From Burkholderiaceae bacterium 16 (GTDB taxonomy: Bacteria; Pseudomonadota; Gammaproteobacteria; Burkholderiales; Burkholderiaceae), in contig JYOD01000017.1 of the NCBI GenBank assembly GCA_000955785.1, forward strand, positions 186,132 to 250,131: a DNA stretch of 64,000 nucleotides, given 5' to 3'. This document shows, one piece after another, positions 34,645 through 43,755 of this stretch (within the stretch, counting starts at the first letter, position 1; each line of letters opens with the position of its first letter). The notes below the pieces were generated by a model that saw nothing but the letters and a program-made list of their open reading frames with translations, was not told where the DNA came from and searched no databases. The position numbers and the translations under genes were made by a program.

Positions 34645-34723
34645 TTAGCCTATAGGGAATCGATGCAAAGCGCAAGACGGTGCTGCCGCCTGCCATGCCA
34701 CCGCGCGCCAGTCCGGCTGCGGG

Positions 34724-35518
34724 TCAGGCGATCGTATCGACCACCCCGCCATCCACGCGAAGCGCAGCGCCAGTGGTAGCCGATGCCTGGGGCGAGCAGG
34801 CATACACGATCATGTTGGCGACTTCCTCGACGGTGGCGGCACGCTGGATGATGGAAGACGAGCGGTGCGTCTTCACAAAATCCGCCGCCACCTCGACGGC
34901 GGATTGCCCCGTGCTTGCGATCGCATCCTTGAGCATATCGGTGACACCTTCGGACAGCGTGGGGCCAGGCAGCACGGCGTTGACCGTCACGCCGGTGCCG
35001 GCGAGCCGTTTGGCCAGCCCGCGCGACACGGCGAGTTGCGCGGTCTTGGAGAAGCCGTAGTGGATCATGTCGGCCGGGATATTCAGCGCCGATTCCGACG
35101 AGACGAACACGATCCGCCCCCATTTGCGCTCGGCCATCGACGGCGCATAGGCGCGCGACAGCCGCACGCCGGACATCACGTTGGTTTCGAAGAAGCGGGT
35201 CCACTCGCTGTCGGACGTCTCGAAGAAGTCCTGCGGCTTGAAGATGCCGAGGTTGTTCACCAGGACATCGACCCGCGGGTATTGCGCCACCAGCCGGACG
35301 CAGGCCTCGGGGTCGGCAAGGTCGCCGACGAAGCCCGCCACATCGGCGCCGGGCACGGCGCCGCGCAGCGTTTCCAGGGCCTTGTCCACCGTGGCCTCGC
35401 TGCGGCCGTTGACGATCACGCGGGCGCCCGCGCCGGCGAGCCCTTTTGCCGCGGCGAAGCCGATGCCGGCGGTGGATCCTGAAACGAGGGCGATCTTGCC
35501 CGAGAGGTCAATCTTCAT
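34724..35518 (-). CDS. Short-chain dehydrogenase/reductase
   Basis: 264-residue SDR. IALVSGSTAGIGFAAAKGL (cofactor loop), VNGRSEATVDKA (NADP-type Arg), VDVLVNNLGIFKPQDF (NNxG), VFVSSESALNIPADMIHYGF with SK next (catalytic Tyr/Lys), and VLPGPTLSEG. The longer loop after VTDMLKD is typical of a subgroup found beside regulators. SD absent close to ATG 35518 but CCTGGAATC lies before it. It is divergent from the small lipoprotein gene. Confidence 0.88.
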   Translation of the reverse strand: MKIDLSGKIALVSGSTAGIGFAAAKGLAGAGARVIVNGRSEATVDKALETLRGAVPGADVAGFVGDLADPEACVRLVAQYPRVDVLVNNLGIFKPQDFFETSDSEWTRFFETNVMSGVRLSRAYAPSMAERKWGRIVFVSSESALNIPADMIHYGFSKTAQLAVSRGLAKRLAGTGVTVNAVLPGPTLSEGVTDMLKDAIASTGQSAVEVAADFVKTHRSSSIIQRAATVEEVANMIVYACSPQASATTGAALRVDGGVVDTIA

Positions 35519-35713
35519 GTTGATTCCAGGTTGGCAGGCATCCGGGACGGAGGCCGATTGACCCAGTGTATTGGCTCCGCGCAAATGGGCAAAGAGGTGT
35601 GGGGAAAACGACCTTTTGGCGCCATCGGACAATGGTCCAGATGCGGGGCTGCCATGCCGGAATGGCAGGGATCGGCGTATCATCCACTTCCATCATGCAT
35701 TGGAGCCCGGGCG

Positions 35714-36043
35714 ATGAAATCCCTTTGGTCTGTTCCCGCCGTCGCATTTTCCGCAGCCGTGGCGCTGCTGGCTGGCTGCACCGGCCCGGTCGAGTTCTCG
35801 GCAGGCGGCCCCGATACCGTATCCCCGGCGAATCCGGATTCCCTCGACTTCGGTCCGATGGACCGCTCGATCGCGCAATGCAAGGCCGCCTCGCAACAGG
35901 CCGGCACGGGGCAGTGCGCCAAGGTGCGGGCCTATGAATCGTGCATGAAGGGCAGGGGCTATTTCACGCTGATGGGTCCCGAGAACCCGTCCGGATGCGG
36001 CGAGCCGTCCTGGCAACAGGATGTGCGCAAGTTGATTCGCTGA
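35714..36043 (+). CDS. Small Cys-rich lipoprotein
   Basis: 109 residues. Signal and lipobox ALLAGCTGP (Cys at about residue 22), then an unstructured linker and a C-terminal part with four Cys (IAQCKAASQQ, GQCAKVRAYESCMKGRGY, PSGCGEP) that could form two disulfides. The pattern AYExCMxxRGY is common in small proteobacterial envelope lipoproteins. Function unknown. Confidence 0.72.
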   Translation: MKSLWSVPAVAFSAAVALLAGCTGPVEFSAGGPDTVSPANPDSLDFGPMDRSIAQCKAASQQAGTGQCAKVRAYESCMKGRGYFTLMGPENPSGCGEPSWQQDVRKLIR

Positions 36044-36278
36044 GGACCTGCCATGTTAGGGCCTTGTGCGCGCGTCCCGCGTGCCGCGGCGATCTGCGCG
36101 ATGCCACACGATGCATTGCGCTTCCCTTCGCGGATGTAGCGGGAAAGCCGCAACGATGTGGCGCAGGCCTCGCCAGCCTGGCCCGGCCTCCCCGGTCCGC
36201 TTGCCGTCCTGCCTGGGCGCGCCCTTTCTCTGCACGTACAATCCCTGTTTTTACTTGATCTTCAGGCCCTGATCTCAC

Positions 36279-37484
36279 ATGACCACTATCGGCACCCCTC
36301 TCTCGCCTTCCGCGACCAAAGTCATGCTGCTGGGCTCCGGCGAGCTTGGCAAGGAAGTCCTGATCGCGCTGCAGCGGCTCGGCGTTGAAACGATCGCGGT
36401 GGACCGCTATGAAAACGCGCCCGGACAGCAGGTCGCCCACCATGCGCGCACTATCGCCATGAGCGACCCGGAGCAGCTCAAGGCGCTGATTGAAGCCGAG
36501 AAGCCGGACCTGGTGGTGCCGGAGATCGAAGCGATCGCCACGCAGATGCTGGAGACGCTGGAAGCCAGCGGCGTGGTGCGCGTCATTCCCACGGCGCGCG
36601 CTGCGCGCCTGACCATGGACCGCGAAGGCATCCGCCGCCTGGCCGCTGAAACGCTGGGTGTGCCCACGAGCCCGTACAAGTTCTGCGATTCGCTGGAAGA
36701 ACTGCAGGCCGCCATTGACGGCGGCATTGGCTACCCGTGCGTGGTCAAGCCAGTGATGAGCAGCTCCGGCAAGGGCCAGAGCAAGATCGACGGCCCCGCC
36801 GATGTCAAGGCCGCATGGGACTACGCCATGGCCGGCGGCCGGGTCAGCCACGGCCGCGTGATCGTGGAAGGCTTTATCGATTTCGACTATGAAATCACGC
36901 TGCTGACGGTGCGCGCGATCGGCGCCGGCGGCCAGGTCGAGACGCAGTTCTGCGAACCGATCGGCCATGTGCAGGTGAGCGGCGACTACGTGGAAAGCTG
37001 GCAGCCGCATCCCATGCATCCCGCCGCGCTGCAGAAGTCGCAGCAGATCGCGCAGGCCGTTACCGCCAACCTGGGCGGGCAGGGCCTGTTCGGCGTGGAG
37101 CTGTTCGTCAAGGGCGAGCAAGTCTGGTTCAGCGAAGTCAGCCCGCGTCCGCACGACACCGGCATGGTGACCATGATCACCCAGTGGCAGAACGAGTTCG
37201 AGCTGCATGCGCGCGCCATTCTCGGCCTGCCGGTCAGCACCGCGCTCAAGAGCCCGGGCGCCAGCGCGGTGATCTATGGCGGCGTGGATGCGCAAGGCGT
37301 GGTGTTCGACGGCGTGGACGAGGCGCTGCGCGTGCCGCAGACCGAGCTGCGCCTGTTCGGCAAGCCGGAGAGCTTTGCCAAGCGCCGCATGGGCGTGGCA
37401 CTGGCGTATGACGCCGACGTGGAAACCGCCCGCGTCCGCGCGAAGGATGCGGCGGGGCGCGTCAAGGCACGCATGGCGGGCTAA
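36279..37484 (+). CDS. purT: Formate-dependent phosphoribosylglycinamide formyltransferase
   Basis: 401-residue ATP-grasp enzyme that makes formyl-GAR from formate, ATP and GAR in purine synthesis. Visible: [20 protein letters not shown] (residues 12-31), [14 protein letters not shown], the ATP-grasp part [17 protein letters not shown], and PLxHVQVxGDYxESWQPH followed by [13 protein letters not shown] and [14 protein letters not shown]. Length fits PurT (about 392-400). SD is weak; the start matches family N-termini. Single gene. Confidence 0.95.
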   Translation: MTTIGTPLSPSATKVMLLGSGELGKEVLIALQRLGVETIAVDRYENAPGQQVAHHARTIAMSDPEQLKALIEAEKPDLVVPEIEAIATQMLETLEASGVVRVIPTARAARLTMDREGIRRLAAETLGVPTSPYKFCDSLEELQAAIDGGIGYPCVVKPVMSSSGKGQSKIDGPADVKAAWDYAMAGGRVSHGRVIVEGFIDFDYEITLLTVRAIGAGGQVETQFCEPIGHVQVSGDYVESWQPHPMHPAALQKSQQIAQAVTANLGGQGLFGVELFVKGEQVWFSEVSPRPHDTGMVTMITQWQNEFELHARAILGLPVSTALKSPGASAVIYGGVDAQGVVFDGVDEALRVPQTELRLFGKPESFAKRRMGVALAYDADVETARVRAKDAAGRVKARMAG

Positions 37485-37684
37485 GGGCGCCACGGCAGGC
37501 TGGCGGCGAATCCAGGCGCTTCTATACTTCGAGGCATCGGCAACACCGGTGGATTGGCCAGTCCTGCTGCTGGGCCGCGGGTGAAGCCTGCGGCATGCGC
37601 GTATTGGCGCTCTCCGGCGGTGTGCCGGGGCCGGGACGGTGCGTGCGCGCCGAGTCCTGGCGTCCCACTGCCGGAGGTGCTGTC

Positions 37685-38638
37685 ATGCCACTCGCTCCCC
37701 AAAACCTGCCAAGGCCCGGCGGCCCGGTCTTCCTGGCCGATGGCGGGCTCGAGACCACGCTGGTTTTCCTGGAAGGCATCGAATTGCCATGCTTTGCCGC
37801 GTTTCCGCTCGTGCTCAGCGACGAGGGGCTGCAACGGCTGGAGCGCTACTTCGTGCCGTATCTGCGCACCGCCGTGGAGCGCAAGGTCGGATTCGTCCTC
37901 GATACGCCGACCTGGCGGGCCAACGCGGACTGGGGCGGGAAGCTTGGTTTTTCGCCACGGGCCATAGCCGATGCGAATCGCCGGTCGGTCGCCTGGGCGG
38001 CGGGCCTCGGCGCGGCCTTTGCCACGCCGGATACAACGATCGTCATCAACGGCGTGGTTGGCCCCCGCGGGGATGGCTACCAGCCCGGCATCCGGATGAG
38101 CGGGGACGAGGCCCGCCATTACCATGCCCCGCAGATCGAGGCGCTGCGCGAGGCGGGCGCCGACATGGTCACTGCCGTGACCATGACCTATCCGGACGAG
38201 GCGATCGGCATCGTGCGTGCCGCAAGCGCCGCCGGTGCGCCTGTCGCGGTTTCCTTTACCGTCGAAACCGACGGCAAGCTGCCATCGGGCGACACCCTGG
38301 GCGCGGCGATCGAACGGGTCGACCGCGAGACGGCGGGCGGTCCCCTCTACTACATGATCAACTGCGCGCACCCGAGCCATTTCGAGGCAGCCGTCGCCAC
38401 CGGAGAGCCCTGGACCGCTCGTATCGGCGGCGTGCGTGCCAATGCCTCGGCCAAGAGTCACGCGGAACTCGATGAAGCGCAAACGCTGGATGCCGGCGAT
38501 CCGGTTGACCTTGGGGAGCGATATCTGGGGCTGTGCCGGCATCTGACGAAGATGTCGGTGCTGGGCGGATGTTGCGGGACCGATCACCGGCATATCGTGG
38601 CGATCTGCGATGCCGTATTGAGGCACCCGGGGGGATAG
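37685..38638 (+). CDS. Homocysteine S-methyltransferase family protein
   Basis: 317-residue zinc-dependent methyltransferase. VFLADGGLETTLVFLEGIEL is the first strand of the barrel; zinc-ligand cysteines appear in YMINCAHPSHF and VLGGCCGTDHRHI. Length and motifs fit MmuM/YitJ-type enzymes that methylate homocysteine from S-methylmethionine or betaine. Start ATG 37685 follows GGAGGTGCTGTC. The racemase-like gene follows 62 bp later, so an operon is possible. Confidence 0.85.
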   Translation: MPLAPQNLPRPGGPVFLADGGLETTLVFLEGIELPCFAAFPLVLSDEGLQRLERYFVPYLRTAVERKVGFVLDTPTWRANADWGGKLGFSPRAIADANRRSVAWAAGLGAAFATPDTTIVINGVVGPRGDGYQPGIRMSGDEARHYHAPQIEALREAGADMVTAVTMTYPDEAIGIVRAASAAGAPVAVSFTVETDGKLPSGDTLGAAIERVDRETAGGPLYYMINCAHPSHFEAAVATGEPWTARIGGVRANASAKSHAELDEAQTLDAGDPVDLGERYLGLCRHLTKMSVLGGCCGTDHRHIVAICDAVLRHPGG

Positions 38639-38700
38639 CCGCCGGGCAAGGCAGGAAGCGGGCGGGATAAACTCCCCCTTTCTCCTGACGGGATTCCCCA

Positions 38701-39399
38701 ATGCCTGACCACATTGGCATCGTTGCCTGCTCCGCCGAAGGCGCGGCGCTCTGCTATCGCACCATCTGCATGGAAGGCAGCCGCCTGCTGGGGGCGCATG
38801 CGCATCCCGAGATATCGATGCACACGCCTTCGCTCGCCGAGTATGTCAGGTGCCTCGATCGCGGCGACTGGGAAGCGGTAGGTGAGTTGATGCTCACCTC
38901 CGCCGGAAAGCTTGCCGGCATGGGTGCCGATTTCCTGATTTGCCCCGACAACACCATCCACCAGGCGTTGCCTTACGTGCTGCCGCGTTCGCCGCTGCCG
39001 TGGCTGCATATTGCCGAGGCAGTCGCCGACAGCGCGGTGCAGCGCGGCTTCACCCGCCTTGGCGTGACCGGCACGCGCTGGCTTGTCGACAGCGAGGTGT
39101 ACCCCGAGAAGCTCGGCGCGCGTGGCCTCGGGTTCGTGCGGCCGGACCACGCCGAGCGCGACGAGATCAACCGCATCATCATGGATGAACTGGTTGGCGG
39201 CATCGCCACGCCGGAAGCGCTCGCTTACTTCCAGCAAGTCATCGAGCGGATGAAGGGGCAGGGATGCGACGCCGTGGTGCTTGGCTGCACGGAAATCCCG
39301 CTGATCGTAAATGACGCCAATTCGCCGCTGCCTACGCTGGATTCCACGCGCTTGCTGGCGCGGGCGGCGCTGCGCCGGGCGGTGCAGGGCGCACATTGA
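38701..39399 (+). CDS. Aspartate/glutamate racemase family protein
   Basis: 232-residue protein. HIGIVACSAEGAALCYRTI start, TPSLAEYVRCLDRGDWEAV, and VVLGCTEIPLIV with the second catalytic Cys at residue 196. At the first catalytic position the usual C-N-T-x-H motif reads D83-N84-T85-I86-H87 (ICPDNTIH), so the first catalytic Cys is replaced by Asp, with a Cys two residues before. It may be a one-sided epimerase, hydrolase or decarboxylase relative instead of a racemase. It follows the homocysteine methyltransferase gene. Confidence 0.8.
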   Translation: MPDHIGIVACSAEGAALCYRTICMEGSRLLGAHAHPEISMHTPSLAEYVRCLDRGDWEAVGELMLTSAGKLAGMGADFLICPDNTIHQALPYVLPRSPLPWLHIAEAVADSAVQRGFTRLGVTGTRWLVDSEVYPEKLGARGLGFVRPDHAERDEINRIIMDELVGGIATPEALAYFQQVIERMKGQGCDAVVLGCTEIPLIVNDANSPLPTLDSTRLLARAALRRAVQGAH

Positions 39400-39467
39400 C
39401 GCCCGGCGGCGTTGCTGCTTCGGGCGTAGTATTGGCAGTCTGGCGATTCCCCGGAAGAGGCCTGGCC

Positions 39468-39848
39468 ATGACCAGCAAGCCGATCAAGATCCCTGGACCC
39501 GATCATCCGATCACGATCGAGGCCAACCCGTCGCGCGTCGTCGTGTCCATCGGCGGCGTCGTGATCGCCGACACGCGCGAAGCCCTGACGCTGCAAGAGG
39601 CATCGTATCCGGCGGTGCAATACATCCCGCGCAAGGACGTCGACATGTCGCGGCTTGCCCGCACCGGCCACGCCACCTACTGCCCGTACAAAGGCGACTG
39701 CGCCTACTACAGCATCCCCTCGGGCGGCGAGCGGTCGGTCAATGCGGTGTGGACCTATGAGGCGCCATATCCCGCCGTTGCGGCGATCAGGGATCACCTG
39801 GCTTTCTATCCGGGCCGCGTCGACGCAATCGAGGAGCGGGCAAGCTAG
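39468..39848 (+). CDS. DUF427 domain protein
   Basis: 126 residues; SKPIKIPGPDHPITIEANPS, VVVSIGGVVIADTREALTLQE, YPAVQYIPRKDVDMSRL and THCPYKGD-type motif (ATYCPYKGDCAYYSI) define the family. Cys in YCPYKGDC may bind a ligand. Reported structures are small beta-tent folds of unknown reaction. Start ATG 39468 has GGAAGAGG upstream. Confidence 0.9.
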   Translation: MTSKPIKIPGPDHPITIEANPSRVVVSIGGVVIADTREALTLQEASYPAVQYIPRKDVDMSRLARTGHATYCPYKGDCAYYSIPSGGERSVNAVWTYEAPYPAVAAIRDHLAFYPGRVDAIEERAS

Positions 39849-40037
39849 CGCACCGGGCCTGGCGCCTGGCGTCGCGCCATTGTCAGTCATCCCTGATTTT
39901 CGCTGAGGCAAGATGCCCGCCGCGCGCCACGGCATTACGGTAAAGGGTGCGTCACTTCCGGCGCATTGCGCGGCTGCGGGGGGATTGGCCGCCGAGGCCG
40001 GCTATGACTATAGTCACTGCGTCCTGTCGTCCAGATC

Positions 40038-40943
40038 ATGCCTGATCGATCTCTCCAGCCCGGTACGCTGTGGCCGGCCATCCTGCGCCAGACGGCGCAC
40101 GCCCTGCGTTGCGGGGCGCTGCGTCCGATCGAGACCATCCAGGCGGTCATCGAGGATGGTGGCGTACGCTTCCTGGTGCGGCAGGTCTCCAGCCTCGCGC
40201 GCAAGGATCAGGACAAGGCCCGGCAACGCGACGCCAGCGCGGCGGTCAACCCATTCCTTCCTTACGATCCGGATCTGTTCGTCGCCGATATCTCGGACAC
40301 CCACGTGGCGCTGCTGAACAAGTTCAACGTCATCGATCATCACCTGCTCATTGTCACCCGCCGCTTCGAATCGCAGGACGCGCTGCTTGATCTGGCGGAT
40401 TTCGAGGCGCTGCTGGTGTGCATGGCCGAGTTCGATGCGGTGGGTTTCTACAACGGGGGCGCTTCCGCCGGCGCAAGCCAGCGCCACAAGCACTTGCAGA
40501 TGGTGCCGCTGCCGCTGGGCCCGGATGGCCCGGCGCTGCCCATCGCGCCACTACTGGCGTCGGCGCGTATCAATGACCCGGTCGGTACCGTGCCGGGGCT
40601 GGCTTTTGCGCATGCGTTCGCGCCGCTGGCTTTGTCGTCCGCCCGCGTGCCTGGGCTGGCGGGTATCGCGCTCGCGCGTTACCGGGCGCTGCTCGATGCG
40701 GTCGGCGTGCGGGCGATTGATGTCGATGGCGAATTGCAGCCGTCGGGGCCGTATAACTTGCTGGTCACGCGGTTGGGGATGCTGCTCGTGCCCAGGTCGG
40801 CGGAGTGCGTGGAGGGGGTTTCGGTGAATACGCTGGGGTTTGCAGGGTCGTTTTTTGTGCGGGATGGGGCGCAGATGCGAATTGTGGAGCGGGTTGGGCC
40901 GATGGGAATGTTGGGGAGGGTTGCGGGTGCGGTTTTGGTTTGA
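40038..40943 (+). CDS. ATP adenylyltransferase / Ap4A phosphorylase-like
   Basis: 301-residue HIT-superfamily nucleotidyltransferase. NPFLPYDPDLFVADISDTHVALLNKFNVIDHHLLIVTRRFE and the catalytic SASQRHKHLQMVPLP (H-x-H-x-Q) match fungal-type Apa1/Apa2 and their proteobacterial relatives, which phosphorolyse Ap4A to ATP and ADP. Likely lowers the alarmone Ap4A. Its last ~40 bases are unusually T-poor/G-rich; the repeat array before fic begins 63 bp later. Confidence 0.85.
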   Translation: MPDRSLQPGTLWPAILRQTAHALRCGALRPIETIQAVIEDGGVRFLVRQVSSLARKDQDKARQRDASAAVNPFLPYDPDLFVADISDTHVALLNKFNVIDHHLLIVTRRFESQDALLDLADFEALLVCMAEFDAVGFYNGGASAGASQRHKHLQMVPLPLGPDGPALPIAPLLASARINDPVGTVPGLAFAHAFAPLALSSARVPGLAGIALARYRALLDAVGVRAIDVDGELQPSGPYNLLVTRLGMLLVPRSAECVEGVSVNTLGFAGSFFVRDGAQMRIVERVGPMGMLGRVAGAVLV

Positions 40944-41006
40944 AAGTGGATTTTGGCTGGCGTCAAAGGACGTGCGGCCTCGACGGCGGTGCCGCCAGAA
41001 CGCAGA

Positions 41007-41184
41007 CTAAAGAAAATCCTGTCACAACAGGGATTCCTGAAGAAAATCCTGGGGCGCTGAAAAAAATCTTTTGCGTACTGAGCGGGTCCGAGTCCGGCGT
41101 GGGTAATGTATTGGGCACAACTGAATAAAATATTGGGCTACACTCGGATTCTGAAAGAAATCCTTGTTTGCTGAAAAAATCATG
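41007..41184 (+). repeat. Duplicated three-box repeat array before fic
   Basis: Six imperfect copies of CTGAARAAAATCYT, all in one direction, start at 41007, 41037, 41057, 41121, 41151 and 41171. Spacings are 30 and 20 bp in the first triplet, and again 30 and 20 bp in the second triplet, which begins 114 bp later. The last copy ends over the fic start codon. The array is AT-rich against its surroundings. It may be a regulator array, an iteron-like element or the trace of a duplicated promoter. Confidence 0.7.
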
Positions 41185-42681
41185 GCTGTTTTGGGGTATG
41201 AGTACCTTCGTCGCGCGGGCGACCTCTCTGCATTCCCACTAAGGCGCCACGCCGAGGAACGTCCCGTCACGCGCGTGCTGGTCGAAAACGGGATGATCTC
41301 GGTACCGGTTCAGGTCGCCCCACAGACAGATGACTGGCTCGACCACGTTCTGTTCGCGATCAAGCACGAGGGTGTGAATCTCCAGGTGCTCGCCCAAGCA
41401 CTACCGCGCATTCCCGCAGAGCGGCTTCAGGGGGCGGTGCGCGAGACGCCGAACGGCCAGTACATACGGATTGCCGCCTACCTCTGGGAGCATTTCGCCG
41501 GCCAACGCTTGGAGCAACGTCCGGAAATAGCGGCCCCCTATGTCGACGTTTTCGATGCGGCTCAGTACGTTACGGGTCCGAGCCGGCGCGAGCCTCGCTG
41601 GCGCGTTAATTTCAACGGCTTGGGTAGCCTTGCCTACTGCGCGACGGTGGAGCGGACGCCGGCAATCGCAGCCGGCATCGAGAGCCGAGTCCTCGAGCGC
41701 GCCGGGGAGTTCCTGAACAGCCTCGAACCGGCCACGCGCGATCGTGCCCTGACGTGGGCGTACCTTCACGAGACGGAGGACTCCTTCGCCATTGAGCATG
41801 AGGCACCCACCGAGGACAAAGCCAGGCTTTTCGTCCAACTGCTCCACCAGGCCCACAACGGTCGACGGCTCGACGAGGACTATATCTGCGAGCTACAGTC
41901 GTCGACGGTGACCAACCCGTTCGTGCGAGCCGATCAGTTCCGGACGGAGCAGAACTGGCTGCGCGGCCCCGGGCGTGGCACGAGCGCCGTAACGTACGTG
42001 CCGCCCTCGCCTGATCTGGTACCGCCGCTTATGGCCGAATGGATGAATTTCGCCAACGATGCCCCGTGCCAGGTCGACCCTATCATTGCGGCCAGCATCG
42101 CCTCGTTCGGATTCGTCTTCATTCACCCGTTCATGGATGGTAACGGTAGGCTGTCCCGGTTCATGTTTCACAAGGCCCTGTGCATGTCAGGAAGGCTCGG
42201 CGGTGGCCTGCTGCTTCCGGTGTCGGTAGCGATGAAGCGCCACGAGGCCGAGTACCTGAAGGCGCTGCAGTCCTACTCGAAGCCGGCCCGGGAGCAGGTG
42301 AAAGTTGTGTGGATCGACGAAGGTGATTACACCTTCGAATTCAAGGGCGATGACGCGATCTTCCGTTACTGGGATGCCACCGAATGCGTCGAGTTCGGCT
42401 TCGCAATGGCTGCGCAGGCGCTCGACGTCGAACTGCGGCAAGAGACTGGATTCCTCGCGAAGTACGACGCGGCCCTGCGTCGTGTGAACGACCAGGTGGA
42501 CATGGTCGGGAACGACTTGAGCACCCTGATCGTCATTTGCCTGGACGCCGGCGGGACCATCTCCGGCAAGAAGCGCAAGCGCTATGTGAACAAAGTTCCC
42601 CAGGCGTATTTCCGAATCATCGAGGAAGCGGTGCAAGAGGTGCTGGAGGACGCCGAGGGCGATTCCGACGACCGCGCCTAG
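41182..42681 (+). CDS. Fic-domain protein (predicted AMPylase)
   Basis: 499-residue protein with the Fic core HPFMDGNGRLSR at residues 315-326, complete for AMP transfer (HxFx[D/E]GNGRxxR). An inhibitory-helix-like motif S201-F-A-I-E205-H (cf. [S/T]xxxE[G/N]) lies before the Fic core as in class II Fic proteins. The residues before it (EEGVNLQVLAQALPRIPAER-like) and the C-terminal 130 residues are unassigned. ATG 41182 is the only start giving a normal N-terminus but has no SD. The gene sits alone between housekeeping-type genes, next to a repeat array, which suggests acquisition. Target unknown. Confidence 0.87.
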   Translation: MAVLGYEYLRRAGDLSAFPLRRHAEERPVTRVLVENGMISVPVQVAPQTDDWLDHVLFAIKHEGVNLQVLAQALPRIPAERLQGAVRETPNGQYIRIAAYLWEHFAGQRLEQRPEIAAPYVDVFDAAQYVTGPSRREPRWRVNFNGLGSLAYCATVERTPAIAAGIESRVLERAGEFLNSLEPATRDRALTWAYLHETEDSFAIEHEAPTEDKARLFVQLLHQAHNGRRLDEDYICELQSSTVTNPFVRADQFRTEQNWLRGPGRGTSAVTYVPPSPDLVPPLMAEWMNFANDAPCQVDPIIAASIASFGFVFIHPFMDGNGRLSRFMFHKALCMSGRLGGGLLLPVSVAMKRHEAEYLKALQSYSKPAREQVKVVWIDEGDYTFEFKGDDAIFRYWDATECVEFGFAMAAQALDVELRQETGFLAKYDAALRRVNDQVDMVGNDLSTLIVICLDAGGTISGKKRKRYVNKVPQAYFRIIEEAVQEVLEDAEGDSDDRA

Positions 42682-43179
42682 TTAAGGCGATGCGAGTTTG
42701 GGTCCTGGCCGCTTTTTTGCCTGGCGACGAGGCGCCCCATACGGCCTGGTCACCTCTAACGGATCGCTTCGCGTCGCGCCGGGGTTATGGCCCGCCCTTG
42801 TGGGGCTCCGTACGGCTACGCTGAATTGTTGTCTCGGCAGCGCTTTCATTGACAGGCATTCGGATATCGAACGCCGGGGCTTTGGTCCCGGGCCTGCTTC
42901 TGCCTGCCAGTTGCTGTCGTGCCGCAAAAAATCTCGCCTCGTTTCCCGTGGCTCCTGGCCAAAGGGAGCGGCATCCGCTCGACAGCCAAAATAAAGGTAA
43001 ATATCAATCCGGGAACGCCGTTATAGGGTTTGGGCTGGCAAGGTTGTCCCGTGATTGCATCCGCATCGGGCAGGAATCCCTGAGTATCGACGCTGGCCAA
43101 GTCAGATCGTATCGCCTGCAGTGTGATCCGATGTGCCCAACAAGTACAACCTGGTAGGCCCGAACTCTTGCCTCTTGAA
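42682..43179. other. Gap between fic and yfiR
   Basis: 498 bases. The first 300 bases read in one frame as SNGSLRVAPGLWPALVGLRT..., a sequence I recall as a widespread spurious reading of a Burkholderiales repeat; that cannot be verified here. No start with a ribosome site and no transposase part was found. Confidence 0.3.
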
Positions 43180-43755
43180 ATGGCTACCGCCCCGGCCAGT
43201 CCGTGTACCGGCCGGAGGCGCTTCTCTCCCTCTCGTTTCCTGCTGGCCCTGCTTGCCGCCATCCTGTGCGTGCAGTCGCAGGGGACCGCTGCGGACACGG
43301 CCCCGCAACGTTCCGAGGCGGTGGCACGGGTGGTATTCAGCCTGCTCGGCTATGCCCGCTGGCCCTCGGAGCGAGACGTCTTGCGCCTTTGCATAGACGG
43401 ATCCGCCCGCTACGCCGCCAAACTTTCGGAAGGCGGGATCCTGGCGACCGGGCGCTCCGTGCAGGCCAGGCGCATCGAACTGCTGGAGGCCGGGATGACC
43501 ACGGGCTGCGATTCCGTCTATCTGGGCGTCATGACGGATGTCAGGCGCAAGAAGGTGGCAACGGAGCTGAGCGGGCGCCCCGTCCTCGTCATCACGGAGG
43601 AAGACTTCGAGTGCGAGGTCGGCAGCATGTTCTGCCTCAACGTCGCCGATGGCCGCGTTACGTTCCGCGTCAACCTGGATTCCGTTGCCCGTAGCGGGAT
43701 TCACATCCATCCGGGCGTGCTGCAGCTCGGCCGCCGCCGGGGGCCGCCGTCATGA
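43180..43755 (+). CDS. yfiR: YfiR family periplasmic regulator
   Basis: 191-residue periplasmic protein. A signal segment (FLLALLAAILCVQSQGTAAD) is followed by the YfiR/DUF4154 pattern VARVVFSLLGYARWPSERDVLRLCIDGSARY, VQARRIEL and CDSVYLGVM. Cysteines (CLNVADG, FECEVGSMFC) fit the redox-sensitive disulfides of YfiR. It represses the diguanylate cyclase YfiN from the periplasm. ATG 43180 has no strong SD; alternative TTG starts lie upstream. It overlaps yfiN by 4 bases. Confidence 0.88.
   Translation: MATAPASPCTGRRRFSPSRFLLALLAAILCVQSQGTAADTAPQRSEAVARVVFSLLGYARWPSERDVLRLCIDGSARYAAKLSEGGILATGRSVQARRIELLEAGMTTGCDSVYLGVMTDVRRKKVATELSGRPVLVITEEDFECEVGSMFCLNVADGRVTFRVNLDSVARSGIHIHPGVLQLGRRRGPPS

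Noticed and set aside
35964..37493. 509-codon minus-strand frame opposite purT
   Set aside because: Shadow of purT; no homologous pattern and no start signal.
41007..41184. CRISPR array
   Set aside because: Repeats are 14 bp, imperfect, unevenly spaced and without unique spacers of constant length; no cas genes in the window.
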